Source: Acinetobacter ursingii DSM 16037 = CIP 107286 (lineage in GTDB: Bacteria; Pseudomonadota; Gammaproteobacteria; Pseudomonadales; Moraxellaceae). From it: a stretch of 64,000 bases of DNA. The stretch lies in assembly GCF_000368825.1 (NCBI RefSeq), contig NZ_KB849716.1, positions 390,461-454,460 of the forward strand, read 5' to 3'. Positions 1 through 8,001 of the stretch are shown here, in pieces. Made by a program: the position numbers and the translations under genes. The first letter of the stretch is position 1; every line of letters begins with the position of its first letter. A model generated the notes under the pieces. That model saw only the letters and a list, made by a program, of their open reading frames with translations. It did no database searches and was not told the DNA's origin.

Positions 1-311
1 AACAAACAGGTGTGCCTACTGGATTAATTTATTTATCTGATCATGGTGAATCGACTGGAGAAAGCGGTTTATATTTGCATGGAACGCCTTATTTTATGGC
101 ACCTAAAGAACAAACTCATATTCCCATGCTATTTTGGACTTCACAACAATGGCCAGAACATCAAAAAATTCAGAATTGTTTAAGTAAACAAAAGGATCAT
201 GCAGTGAGTCAGGATAATTTATTTCCAACTTTATTGAGCTTTTTAAATATTCAAACCAAAGTACTCAATCGCCAACTCGATTTACTCGCACAATGTGGAG
301 GTAGTGTTTAA
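1..311 (+). CDS. eptA: Lipid A phosphoethanolamine transferase EptA/PmrC, C-terminal fragment (cut by window edge)
   Basis: The gene enters from the left edge in frame 3 and only about the last 100 residues are visible. They contain the sulfatase-fold signature LSDHGES followed by LYLHGTPY and APKEQTHIPM, which in the EptA/PmrC family carry metal- and substrate-binding residues (the DHG pair and the THIPM region). The family adds phosphoethanolamine from phosphatidylethanolamine to lipid A at the periplasmic face of the inner membrane and lowers polymyxin/colistin binding. The stop codon lies just ahead of the pmrA start, so this is the first gene of a pmrCAB-type operon. The N-terminal membrane domain and nucleophile are outside the window. 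Confidence 0.9.
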   Translation, partial: QTGVPTGLIYLSDHGESTGESGLYLHGTPYFMAPKEQTHIPMLFWTSQQWPEHQKIQNCLSKQKDHAVSQDNLFPTLLSFLNIQTKVLNRQLDLLAQCGGSV

Positions 312-312
312 A

Positions 313-999
313 GTGATTCGTATTTTATATATCGAAGATGACTTAATGGTAGGCAAATCAACCTACCAGTTGTTTCAACACGAAAAATTTGAAATCGATT
401 GGGCGAAAACAGGTTTAGAAGCCCTCGATTATTTGTTCGGTCAAACTTATCACATTGTACTGTTAGATCTTGGATTGCCAGAACTAGAAGGGTTGGAAGT
501 CCTTAAACATATTCGCAAACAAGTCGATATGAATAAGATGGGGGTGATTATTATCAGTGCGCGTGACCAAAGTCGTGACAAGATTCAGGGACTCCGACTG
601 GGGGCTGATGATTATATTGTTAAACCCTATGATTTTGATGAGTTAATTGCCAGAATTGAATCTGTTTTACGGCGTGGAAACTACAATTCACTCGAAGAAA
701 TTCATTTTAAAGTGGGCAATGTTCAACTTTTTCCAAATACGCATCGGGTCATAAAAGGAAAAAAGAAAATCGAACTTTCAGCCAAAGAATGGGCAATTTT
801 AGAACCCATGATGATGTATCCCAATCAGATTTTTTCCCGACAAATGCTCGAACAAAAACTTTATAACTGGGATACTGACATCAGCAGTAATACCATTGAA
901 GTACACATTCATAATCTTAGATATAAATTAGGCAAAGATTTTATTCGTACCGTTCGTGGTCTGGGTTATTGTATAGATACACCAAAAGTTTCAGGGTAG
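313..999 (+). CDS. pmrA: Response regulator PmrA (OmpR family)
   Basis: An N-terminal receiver domain (phospho-acceptor Asp in LLDLGLP, conserved Lys in VKPYDF) is followed by a winged-helix DNA-binding domain that ends in the typical RTVRGLGYCID. Its partner is the sensor kinase encoded directly downstream, and its usual target in Acinetobacter is the pmrCAB operon itself. An upstream GTG at 295 overlaps the eptA stop, but GGAGGT at 297-302 is ideally spaced for the GTG at 313, so I choose 313 (protein begins M-I-R-I-L-Y-I-E-D-D, the usual receiver start). The gene abuts eptA on the left and pmrB follows after 8 bases, so the three genes are probably co-transcribed. Confidence 0.92.
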   Translation: MIRILYIEDDLMVGKSTYQLFQHEKFEIDWAKTGLEALDYLFGQTYHIVLLDLGLPELEGLEVLKHIRKQVDMNKMGVIIISARDQSRDKIQGLRLGADDYIVKPYDFDELIARIESVLRRGNYNSLEEIHFKVGNVQLFPNTHRVIKGKKKIELSAKEWAILEPMMMYPNQIFSRQMLEQKLYNWDTDISSNTIEVHIHNLRYKLGKDFIRTVRGLGYCIDTPKVSG

Positions 1000-1007
1000 C
1001 TGCTGAG

Positions 1008-2399
1008 ATGCCCCCTTTTTACAATAATTACAACAGACTCAAGCAAATTTATCGTGACCTGCCACTTAGTTCGAGAATGTCATGGAGCATCTCGATTTTT
1101 AGTATTATTTTGCTGATTATCATTGGTATAGCTGCCTATCGGATCGCTCTTGAAGAATCACAGGAAGTCATTGATCGCCAAATGCAGGAAATGGCAGAAT
1201 TTCTGGATAAAAATAATCTTTCAAATCGTCTTTCTAGCTTTGATCCTCACAAACAATATGATGAAACCGATGTCTTTATCGACATTATTCCTAAAAATGA
1301 ACTTGAGTACATCAGTCAGCATCATAACTATATTTTGCCGTATTCAAATTCAGCACATTTCTCCAAACATAAAACCTCTCGGGGTGAATTAAAGATTTAT
1401 GTATTACCACTTGCAGATAAGCAAATCCAAATTAGCCAGCTCATCAAAGTCCGCCGTCATCTGGCCGAGGAACTGGCATTTAATATGCTTATTCCTTATC
1501 TTTTTTTCATGCCATTTGCGATTTATGCAGTTTATCGACTCATACGCCATCACTTAAGATCGATTGATGAACTCAGTGTGACTTTTGCACAACGGGATTA
1601 TCATGATTTATCCGAGATTCATGTTAAGGATTTACCCGTTGAACTTACCCCTGCGATCAATGAGTTAAATTATTTATTTAAAAGGATTGAAAACGCACAA
1701 AAACAACAACAACTTTTTGTTGCGAACGCTGCACATGAATTAAGAACCCCGCTTACTGCCTTGAATCTGCAAAGCTCACTGTTGATGAAAACTCAACGCA
1801 ATAGCTCAACCTATCATGAAAATTTGCAAGACTTAAGACACAGCCTAGATCGAATGACTCATTTAGTTGAACAGTTAATGGCTTTGGCACATCAAGAGGT
1901 TCAACAACATGAACCTCTCGAAAAATTGAATCTTGTAGACGCAACGCGTCGTAATGTCGGTCAATTGCTTGCCAAGGCACATCATAAAAATATGGATGTA
2001 CAAGTCGACATTCACAGTCCGCCGGAAGAATTAAATATATGGGCAACTCGCAATACCGTAGATAGTATTTTGATTAACTTGATTGATAATGCGATCAAAT
2101 ATAGCCCCGCACAAAGTCTGGTTCTGATTAAAATATACTGTGCAGAAAACGAGCATTGTCAGGTGGAAATTCATGATAGTGGTAGTGGAATTGCACAAGA
2201 GCAATATGAATATGTTATGCAGCGCTTTGTTCGACTGGTTGAAACGCAGCATCAAGCTATAGGAAGTGGACTTGGCCTCTCCATTGTGCAATCAGCCCTA
2301 CAAGCCATTGATGCTACGATGCAACTTAGTAGTTCAGAGCGATTAACAGGTTTGAAAGTCGTCCTGACTTTTAAACAAAATAGAGATGCCAACACATAG
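1008..2399 (+). CDS. pmrB: Sensor histidine kinase PmrB
   Basis: Inner-membrane sensor kinase of about 463 residues. A first membrane helix (about residues 24-45) precedes a short periplasmic domain, then a second helix near residues 160-180, a HAMP-like linker, the dimerisation/phospho-acceptor box AAHELRTPLTAL (His near residue 243) and an ATPase domain with the N-box NLIDNAIKYSP and the G-box GSGLGLSIV. Longer starts upstream use TTG inside pmrA, so the ATG at 1008 is preferred. PmrB phosphorylates PmrA. In A. baumannii, mutations in this protein are a known route to colistin resistance; whether this allele is activating cannot be judged here. Confidence 0.92.
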   Translation: MPPFYNNYNRLKQIYRDLPLSSRMSWSISIFSIILLIIIGIAAYRIALEESQEVIDRQMQEMAEFLDKNNLSNRLSSFDPHKQYDETDVFIDIIPKNELEYISQHHNYILPYSNSAHFSKHKTSRGELKIYVLPLADKQIQISQLIKVRRHLAEELAFNMLIPYLFFMPFAIYAVYRLIRHHLRSIDELSVTFAQRDYHDLSEIHVKDLPVELTPAINELNYLFKRIENAQKQQQLFVANAAHELRTPLTALNLQSSLLMKTQRNSSTYHENLQDLRHSLDRMTHLVEQLMALAHQEVQQHEPLEKLNLVDATRRNVGQLLAKAHHKNMDVQVDIHSPPEELNIWATRNTVDSILINLIDNAIKYSPAQSLVLIKIYCAENEHCQVEIHDSGSGIAQEQYEYVMQRFVRLVETQHQAIGSGLGLSIVQSALQAIDATMQLSSSERLTGLKVVLTFKQNRDANT

Positions 2400-2464
2400 T
2401 TTTATAAACAACAACTAAGTTGCACAAACATTCAAAAATTATCCCGCCTGATTCATGAGTTCTG

Positions 2465-2492
2465 TCTAACTCCATGAGTTTATGGAGTTAGA
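2465..2492 (+). terminator. Hairpin after pmrB
   Basis: A perfect 11-bp inverted repeat (TCTAACTCCAT / ATGGAGTTAGA) with a 6-base loop lies about 65 bases after the pmrB stop. The following T-run is poor, so it may be a weak intrinsic terminator or an mRNA-stabilising hairpin. Confidence 0.5.
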
Positions 2493-2547
2493 TCAGCTTT
2501 CAAGGAAAGTCATGGCGTATTTGGATAATACAAATTAGATTCTAAAT

Positions 2548-2570
2548 GAGCCCAACAACTCATTGGGCTC
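2548..2570 (-). terminator. Terminator hairpin for the small acidic-protein gene
   Basis: GAGCCCAA and TTGGGCTC form an 8-bp stem with a 7-base loop, about 10 bases past the stop codon of the minus-strand gene. A TTT run follows on the plus strand as well, so it could also act on read-through from pmrB. Confidence 0.6.
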
Positions 2571-2579
2571 TTTATGGCA

Positions 2580-2783
2580 TTACTCTTCTTCAACTTCGAT
2601 AGGATCACCATCTTCTGGACGAATATGACGTTCACCATCCTCTGCTGGATCAACACTTGAACCATCTTTGGTAATTGCATTGTACAATTCATCTTCTTTT
2701 TTATCATCGATGAATTCTTCATCTTCAAAATCCAAAGGTTCATTATCATCATCGAAATTTAAAGGTTGTTCTTCGTCTATCAT
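2580..2783 (-). CDS. Small highly acidic protein of unknown function
   Basis: A 67-residue product in which Asp and Glu dominate. It starts M-I-D-E-E-Q and ends in VEEE, with clusters such as DFEDEEF and only a few Lys/Arg. There is no signal peptide or membrane segment. It has its own terminator downstream and sits alone between pmrB and a hydrolase gene. The composition is far from random translation of the AT-rich background, which supports a real gene, but I recognise no family. Such acidic small proteins may be disordered or nucleic-acid mimics; that is speculation. Confidence 0.6.
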   Translation of the reverse strand: MIDEEQPLNFDDDNEPLDFEDEEFIDDKKEDELYNAITKDGSSVDPAEDGERHIRPEDGDPIEVEEE

Positions 2784-2986
2784 GAGTCTTTATCCTTAAT
2801 AGAAATAGACTTCTTGCATACATCCCTTTTATTTCTCCTTATGAGGGAAAGATAAAAAGGCTTTAACACTGATCAAAGAAGTCTAATACATTAATTTTAT
2901 AGTCAGTCATTTCAAAATAAGTTTTCATGCAGAAAATGAAGCATCACTGTAAATAATATCGTGGCTCATTTTCCTTAAACTTTAAA

Positions 2987-3850
2987 TCAAAATGGATTCG
3001 TTAAATGCGTTTGGTCATCTGCCAGAAAGTGAAGTAAATCCTGTGCAACCCGCTCCTGTTGGGTGGCTAAGACGCCATGCGGTTCTCCCTCATATTCAAT
3101 CAGGGTCGCATTTGGTATCGCTTTTTTCACCGCATGCGCACTGACTTCAATCGGTACTGTTTTATCTGCAGTTCCATGAATCACCAATAAAGGTACGGTG
3201 AACGCAGCAAGATCTGGTCTAAAATCAGTATAGGCAAAGGCTCGAACACAATCTACTGTGGCTTTAAGGCTTGCCTGCATGGCAACTTGTGTATTCCATT
3301 TAAGGAACTCATCACTAACAGCATGTTTGAGTAAGCCAACACCATAAAAGTCTTTAAAGAAATCGCTATAAAACTTTGGACGTTCAGCCAATAACCCTTC
3401 GATCATTTCCTGAAAAACTGACCCATCGACACCATCGGGATGATCTTCAGTCTTTAATAGAAAGGGTACAACGGATGAAATCAGAGCCACTTTTTTAATA
3501 TCTTGTGCCTGATAGCGACTTAAGTAACGCGCGATTTCTCCACCTCCCATTGAAAAACCAACCAACGTAACATCTGTTAATTGTTTGTCTTCAATGATGC
3601 CGCGCAAATCGTCTGCCAATGTGTCGTATTGATACCCAGACCATGTTTGTTCAGAGCGCCCAAAACCACGTCGATCATAATGAATGACACGATAGCCAGC
3701 TTCGACAATTTTCATCGCAATCCAGTCCCAGCTATCAGAGGATAAAGGCCAGCCATGAATTAAAATAACAGGGTCGCCCTGTCCCCAGTCTTTTATATAA
3801 AGTTGTGCTTTTACATCGAGTGTTTCATATTCATTTTCAGTGACTGACAT
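2987..3850 (-). CDS. Alpha/beta hydrolase, non-haem chloroperoxidase/arylesterase type
   Basis: The 287-residue product has the classical alpha/beta-hydrolase order: oxyanion-hole HGWPLSSDSWDW near residue 33, the YDRRGFGRS segment typical of the bromo/chloroperoxidase-esterase group, the nucleophile elbow GFSMGGGE (Ser near 99), the acid in HGTADKTVP and the catalytic His in GEPHGVL. No signal peptide is visible, so it is probably cytoplasmic. Family members hydrolyse esters and can perform perhydrolysis; the substrate cannot be read from sequence. Monocistronic. The start ATG at 3848-3850 gives the standard N-terminus of the family. Confidence 0.85.
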   Translation of the reverse strand: MSVTENEYETLDVKAQLYIKDWGQGDPVILIHGWPLSSDSWDWIAMKIVEAGYRVIHYDRRGFGRSEQTWSGYQYDTLADDLRGIIEDKQLTDVTLVGFSMGGGEIARYLSRYQAQDIKKVALISSVVPFLLKTEDHPDGVDGSVFQEMIEGLLAERPKFYSDFFKDFYGVGLLKHAVSDEFLKWNTQVAMQASLKATVDCVRAFAYTDFRPDLAAFTVPLLVIHGTADKTVPIEVSAHAVKKAIPNATLIEYEGEPHGVLATQQERVAQDLLHFLADDQTHLTNPF

Positions 3851-4203
3851 GGGTATTATTCCTTTAAGATGGCATACCCTTTTGAATCTACGTGTGATCA
3901 GTTTAAATTGATAAAGCTAAAATGTTGATATTTTATACAGTACGTGAAGCTGTGTAGACTTTACGTTTTTATGCCATGAACACTTACTCTCATGAAAATC
4001 CAGAGTTCATCAATAAATTAGCCTGATGCAGTAAATATATAGGAGAAACAATCAAATGCTATGCTCATGATTCACCCACATAATTCATGCAACCTCTACA
4101 TTTCGTTGCGAACTGTATTAGTTCAACAACAGTTCACCAATATTTCATATTTTTAATCATTGTTATATTTGCCCTCATTCATCATTACAACAATGAAATC
4201 ATC

Positions 4204-4380
4204 ATGAAAACAGAACTTAGTACACAACTCCCTTCAATTATGGCCATGTGGGAATTCTTCAATGAAAACCTACATTTTAAATTGTCGAAATATGAATTTA
4301 CCCAAGACGGGATTAAAGTTATCTATATCGTTATGGGTACAGATCAATCCGTAGAATCACAACCTAAACGGCTTTCCTGA
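4204..4380 (+). CDS. Possible small hypothetical protein
   Basis: A 58-residue reading frame starting MKTELSTQLP and ending QPKRLS. The frame extends 39 codons further upstream, but that part is a low-complexity AT-rich hydrophobic stretch and I do not trust it. There is no clear ribosome-binding site or family signature. It lies immediately before an IS3 orfA remnant, so it may be a relic or a random frame. Confidence 0.25.
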   Translation: MKTELSTQLPSIMAMWEFFNENLHFKLSKYEFTQDGIKVIYIVMGTDQSVESQPKRLS

Positions 4381-4404
4381 ATTGCTAAGTACGCTTAATT
4401 AAGC

Positions 4405-4623
4405 CTAATACTTTGTTCTTTTGAGGATTTCAAGTTCTTCAACTCGCTCAATCTGGGCTAATACAATTTGACTGGATTTAGCATCATATTTATTAACCCA
4501 AGCATAAAGAATATGAGTTGTTGTCCCAAGGCGATCAGCAACCTCGGCAATGCTGTAACCTTTCTCAGTTATTTGTCTAACAGCCTCAATCTTGAACTTA
4601 TCGATATATCATTTCCCAGTCAT
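4405..4623 (-). pseudogene. IS3-family orfA remnant with an internal stop
   Basis: On the minus strand from the ATG at 4623 the frame reads M-T-G-K-stop-Y-I-D-K-F-K-I-E-A-V and continues with a helix-turn-helix typical of IS3 OrfA (EKGYSIAEVADRLGTT, then LYAWVNKYDAK) and the start of the leucine-zipper region (RVEELEILK). A TGA at codon 5 and early loss of the C-terminus make it non-functional. It has its own RBS-like AGAGGTG upstream. It is probably a decayed relative of the IS whose orfB lies at 11.3-11.7 kb, but this is inference from the shared terminal sequence nearby. Confidence 0.75.
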
Positions 4624-4642
4624 AAAACACCTCTTTAATTAG

Positions 4643-5158
4643 CTATATGGACTGCTCCCAGTATCCTAGACATGAGACAGCTTCATTTGGACTGCCACCA
4701 TATAAGGTTAAACCAAATTCAGGAGCAAGACCGACCACTGAACCAAGATTGATAATGGCTCCTGATTTCTTCTGGATAAATTGTTGAGAGATTGCATGGC
4801 TTAACCTAACCACAGCCATTATGTTCAGAGTAAGCAGTTGTTCTATATTTTTTAAATCCTGTTGACTGAATGCTCCATTCAGGCTCATCCCTGCATTATT
4901 GACCAAAATCTCAATACCAGTATCTTGCTGAAGTATCTGCTCAACCCTGCTGATATCCTGATCTTGTGTTAAATCAGCCTGAATCACTTCGACCCCAACC
5001 TGATAGGTTTGTATAAGTTGTTGGGCAAGATTGTTTAAACGCTGAAGATCACGTGCAACCAGAATCAGATGATATCCACGCTGTGCAAATCGATCTGCAT
5101 ATACAGCTCCAATGCCTGATGAGGCTCCTGTAATGAGTACTTTTGATGGTGTAGTCAT
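4643..5158 (-). pseudogene. Short-chain dehydrogenase/reductase, C-terminally truncated by an IS end
   Basis: The N-terminal Rossmann half is intact: the nucleotide-binding GASSGIGAVYA motif, an NNAGMSLNGAF motif and the Ser of INLGSVVG. The frame reaches the catalytic Tyr (LTLYGGS) but the Lys of YxxxK is replaced by Pro, because from there the reading enters the IS-type repeat at 4648-4685 and stops. About a third of a normal SDR (250-270 residues) is missing. It is divergent from the TetR-family gene with 112 bases between, so it was probably its regulatory target. The truncated protein should be catalytically dead. Confidence 0.85.
4648..4685. mobile_element. Isolated IS3-type terminal repeat
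   Basis: These 38 bases (starting TGGACTGCTCCCAGTATCC) match the end of the IS remnant at 11263-11300 at 36 of 38 positions. The body of the element expected on the right is absent, and the sequence passes directly into the truncated dehydrogenase gene. It supplies the last codons of that gene. Orientation matches the right end of the 11-kb copy, not the left end expected next to orfA, so a deletion or rearrangement has occurred here. Confidence 0.75.
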
Positions 5159-5205
5159 TTGAATTGCTCTTTTTGATGTTATTTATAATCTAAAATATTT
5201 AAATT

Positions 5206-5233
5206 TTGATGTCAATCGTAATCAATGTATAAT
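5206..5233 (+). promoter_or_regulatory. Candidate sigma-70 promoter of the TetR gene
   Basis: TTGATG (5206-5211), a 16-base spacer and a perfect TATAAT (5228-5233) lie 37 bases before the TetR start. TTGAT at 5206-5210 and ATCAA at 5221-5225 form a small inverted repeat over the -35/spacer, a plausible but unproven operator. Confidence 0.55.
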
Positions 5234-5270
5234 TTATTTAGAAATCACGTTATGCATAAGGGTTTTAACC

Positions 5271-5834
5271 ATGAAAGTAAGCAAAATTCAGGTGCAAGAA
5301 AATCGTAAAAAAATTATTGAAAAAGCGACTCAGCTTTTTAGGAACCACGGTTATGACGGCATCGGGATTGCAGATTTGATGTCAGGTGCGGGCTTTACTC
5401 ATGGCGGTTTTTATAAGCATTTCGACTCAAAAACCGATTTGGTTAGTATTACGGTCAAACATGGTGTACAGCAATTACTGCATAGTATTCATAACATTGA
5501 CTTAGATCAGTTTATTCATCTTTATGTTTCTAGATCTCACAGGGATCATCGAGATCAGGGGTGTTCTTTAACTGCCTTGTCCTGTGATGCAGCTAGACAA
5601 CCTGATGAAGTGAAAATAGAGTTTGAGAATGGTATAGAGCAATTAATCAGATTTGTTACTGACAATCTGCAAAAAAATCAAAAAGACAATGTTGAAGGAC
5701 AACGAAAAAAAGCCATCAGTATTCTCGCTGAATCTGTAGGTGCTATTGTACTTTCAAGGGCGTGTCTGGATGATTCCAGCTTGTCTAATGAAATTCTGGA
5801 CGCATGTCGAGCAAATTTATTAACCCAGAATTAA
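5271..5834 (+). CDS. TetR/AcrR-family transcriptional regulator
   Basis: The N-terminal helix-turn-helix is clear: ATQLFRNHGYDGIGIADLM, then GAGFTHGGFYKHFDSKTDL, a signature typical of TetR proteins that control SDR/efflux genes. The C-terminal ligand domain (about residues 75-187) contains the CSLTALSCDAAR block seen in the YcdC/NemR-like group. It is divergently transcribed from the truncated short-chain dehydrogenase, the likely regulatory target. The ligand is unknown. The start ATG at 5271 has a perfect TATAAT upstream at 5228-5233. Confidence 0.85.
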   Translation: MKVSKIQVQENRKKIIEKATQLFRNHGYDGIGIADLMSGAGFTHGGFYKHFDSKTDLVSITVKHGVQQLLHSIHNIDLDQFIHLYVSRSHRDHRDQGCSLTALSCDAARQPDEVKIEFENGIEQLIRFVTDNLQKNQKDNVEGQRKKAISILAESVGAIVLSRACLDDSSLSNEILDACRANLLTQN

Positions 5835-5910
5835 TTCTTAAATTTATCCCCATGCTCTCAAATGTAATTTTTGCGACTTAAGAGTTACATCTAATCTGTA
5901 CTCATTTAGT

Positions 5911-6395
5911 TTAAAACAGGGAGAATCTATCTCCCTGCTCTATATTCATTTGCTTATTTGATCTAATGATCAATAAAACAACTGACCACAGCTCTGACAC
6001 TGAAAACTGCATGCTTTTTCGATGATAAGTAATTAAATCAATATCTTGATCTTTTAGTTTATTCTTCAGTTCCTCACTGATATAACCTCGATCCCCATAC
6101 AGTTTTGCTTCCATAATGCTGACCAATTTCTCAACCACCTTAATGTCAGCGACATGCCCATTAAGCTTTTACCGCGAGACGCAATTCTGTCTCATGATTT
6201 ATGACGTTGAATCCTTTAATTTTTACAAACAGGAAGAGTGGTAAAATCAATCCATAAATAGTAACTATGCTGGTCTTTCGTTAAAGCTAAATGTAAAGCA
6301 TGCATTCCCAATTGATGCATATTGATGAGATGGATCATCCGTTGGTAACAGGGCAAGCTTTTCAATAAATATCTTTTATCCTGTTTCAACTATGG
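5911..6395 (-). pseudogene. IS982-family transposase remnant
   Basis: Reading the minus strand from about 6395 gives, in shifting frames, KSLPCYQRMIHLIN, a block containing MHALHLALTK, then IDFTTLPVCKN-stop-RIQRHK, the catalytic-Asp and basic region characteristic of IS982 transposases. Further on KLYGDRGYISEELKNKL is the second catalytic block, followed by LITYHRKSMQ. Internal stops and frameshifts are present and the beginning and end are lost. A CAGGGAGA/TCTCCCTG hairpin (5917-5937) sits at its distal end. Not functional. Confidence 0.75.
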
Positions 6396-7074
6396 GAAAA
6401 ATGCTTTGAAATTATTGAAATGAGAACACTTGTATCAAACATCGATACAGAATAATGCAGTACTATTCAACATTAGGACTAGAATTGTGATTTTGGTGTG
6501 GTAACTCAACTGATGACTCTATTCCTCTTATTTTTGAAGTCAATTTCTTATCCGCGATTCTGGTTAACTCATGTTTTGTCGTATTCTTTTCTATGGTTAC
6601 TGATCTGAGCTTTAAGATGCTTATCAGACAGATTTATAACAAATTTAGCCATAATTTTATGGTATATTTTTATTCCGAATCAAACATTCCGTAAAATATA
6701 CCTTTAAAAATAAAGACATCCTAAAACGATATCGGACACACATGGGGAGAGTTTAAACCTAATCTAATGATGTTTAATGTTTTAGGATTTCATCGGACAA
6801 GGTCAAATAGAGAGATGGTGCGCTCAGCGCGCACAATAAACACAATCCAAGACACTGATTTTTAATAAATTCCATTAATTCTTTTTCTACATTTACCGTA
6901 AAAACTACCGCAAAAAAGATCTGTACACTACCCGAAAATTTCTTAGATATAGTGATGATCCATACGTATATCAGCAAACAATATATCAGATTTCCTGAAT
7001 AACAAATTCAGTATAAAAATTACCACAATTAAATAAATTGTTATAACCTATACAAAACTTGTAAAGTTTATAAC
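6396..7074. other. AT-rich non-coding stretch between IS982 remnant and chrB
   Basis: I see no convincing gene. Features present: a 10-bp inverted repeat GGTATATTTT (6661-6670) / AAAATATACC (6693-6702) enclosing two TTCCG copies, a GC-rich hairpin GTGCGC (6818-6823) / GCGCAC (6829-6834), and paired TCCTAAAAC and GTTTTAGGA near 6718 and 6779. It may be decayed mobile-element sequence. Confidence 0.4.
7040..7074 (+). promoter_or_regulatory. Candidate chrBA operator/promoter region
   Basis: The palindrome GTTATAAC (7040-7047) and the near-palindrome GTTTATAAC (7066-7074) flank a -10-like TATACA (7049-7054), immediately upstream of the chrB ATG. ChrB proteins can act as chromate-responsive repressors, so autoregulation here is plausible. 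Inference only. Confidence 0.35.
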
Positions 7075-8001
7075 ATGAATATAAGCATCCTCATTTCTAG
7101 CCTTTCCACACAAAACTCTTCTGCTCGAATGAGAATTTGGCGTTCCATCAAAAGCTGTGGTGCAGCAACTTTGCGTGATGGTGTATATGTTCTACCTAAT
7201 GAACAAAAGCAGCGCTTTGACCCCATTATTGACGAACATCAAAGTGCCGATGGCATTGCCTATCTATTCGATTCCGTTAGCAACAATAATTTAGACTTAA
7301 TTCAACTATTTAATAGAAAAAGTGAATACTCTGAATTTTTGCTACAACTGAATGAAATAGAGAGTTCACTGAATGTTGAGCAAAAAAATGAACATTTAAA
7401 AAGCATTAGAAAATTAAGAAAGCAACTTTCATCTCTCATCGATATTGATTTCTTTCCTAATGAATTACAAAACACAGCCTTAAACGCGATATCAAAACTC
7501 GAACTTAAAATTCATCACCTAGGGGAATCAAATGAGCCCTCTTCTATAAATAGTGATCTACCTTCTCTTAATCTTCATGACTTCCAATCTAAAACTTGGG
7601 CTACGCGAAAACGACCTTGGGTGGATCGTTTAGCTTGTACGTGGCTCATTCAAAAATTTATTGATAAAGACCCTACTTTTATTTGGCTACAAGATATTAA
7701 AGATTGTCCAGCAGATGCATATGGTTTTGATTTTGACGGTGCAACGTTTACCCATGTTGGTGAGCTTGTGTCATTCGAAGTACTTTTACACAGCTTTAAT
7801 TTAGCCGATAAATCACTCCTGAAAATCGCTGAAATTGTCCATTACCTAGATATTGGCGGAAATGAGCCACCAGAAGCACTTGGGCTAGAAAAAATATTAC
7901 AAGGACTAAGAAGCAGTATTCATGCTGATCAACAGTTGGTGGAATTATCCAATCACATTTTTGATGGTCTATATACCAATTTTAAAGGCGAGAATTCATG
8001 A
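7075..8001 (+). CDS. chrB: Chromate resistance protein ChrB
   Basis: A 308-residue protein with the ChrB N-terminal region (ILISSLSTQNSSARMRIWRSI, then LRDGVYVLPN) and the C-terminal domain beginning TWATRKRPWVDRLACTWLI and carrying DGATFTHVGELVSFEVLLHSF and VHYLDIGGN. ChrB proteins are chromate-sensing regulators or accessory factors of ChrA efflux. The stop overlaps the chrA start by 4 bases (ATGA), so the two are translationally coupled. The ATG has only a weak Shine-Dalgarno sequence but gives the family's normal N-terminus. Confidence 0.9.
   Translation: MNISILISSLSTQNSSARMRIWRSIKSCGAATLRDGVYVLPNEQKQRFDPIIDEHQSADGIAYLFDSVSNNNLDLIQLFNRKSEYSEFLLQLNEIESSLNVEQKNEHLKSIRKLRKQLSSLIDIDFFPNELQNTALNAISKLELKIHHLGESNEPSSINSDLPSLNLHDFQSKTWATRKRPWVDRLACTWLIQKFIDKDPTFIWLQDIKDCPADAYGFDFDGATFTHVGELVSFEVLLHSFNLADKSLLKIAEIVHYLDIGGNEPPEALGLEKILQGLRSSIHADQQLVELSNHIFDGLYTNFKGENS

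Noticed and set aside
295..312. Earlier GTG start of pmrA
   Set aside because: The GGAGGT sequence lies inside this stretch and fits the GTG at 313; the extra residues are absent from normal receiver domains.
4087..4203. N-terminal extension of the small plus-strand frame
   Set aside because: AT-rich, no ribosome-binding site; only the part from 4204 is listed, with low confidence.
6774..6977. Minus-strand frame of 67 residues before chrB
   Set aside because: Low-complexity hydrophobic translation of AT-rich DNA without start context.
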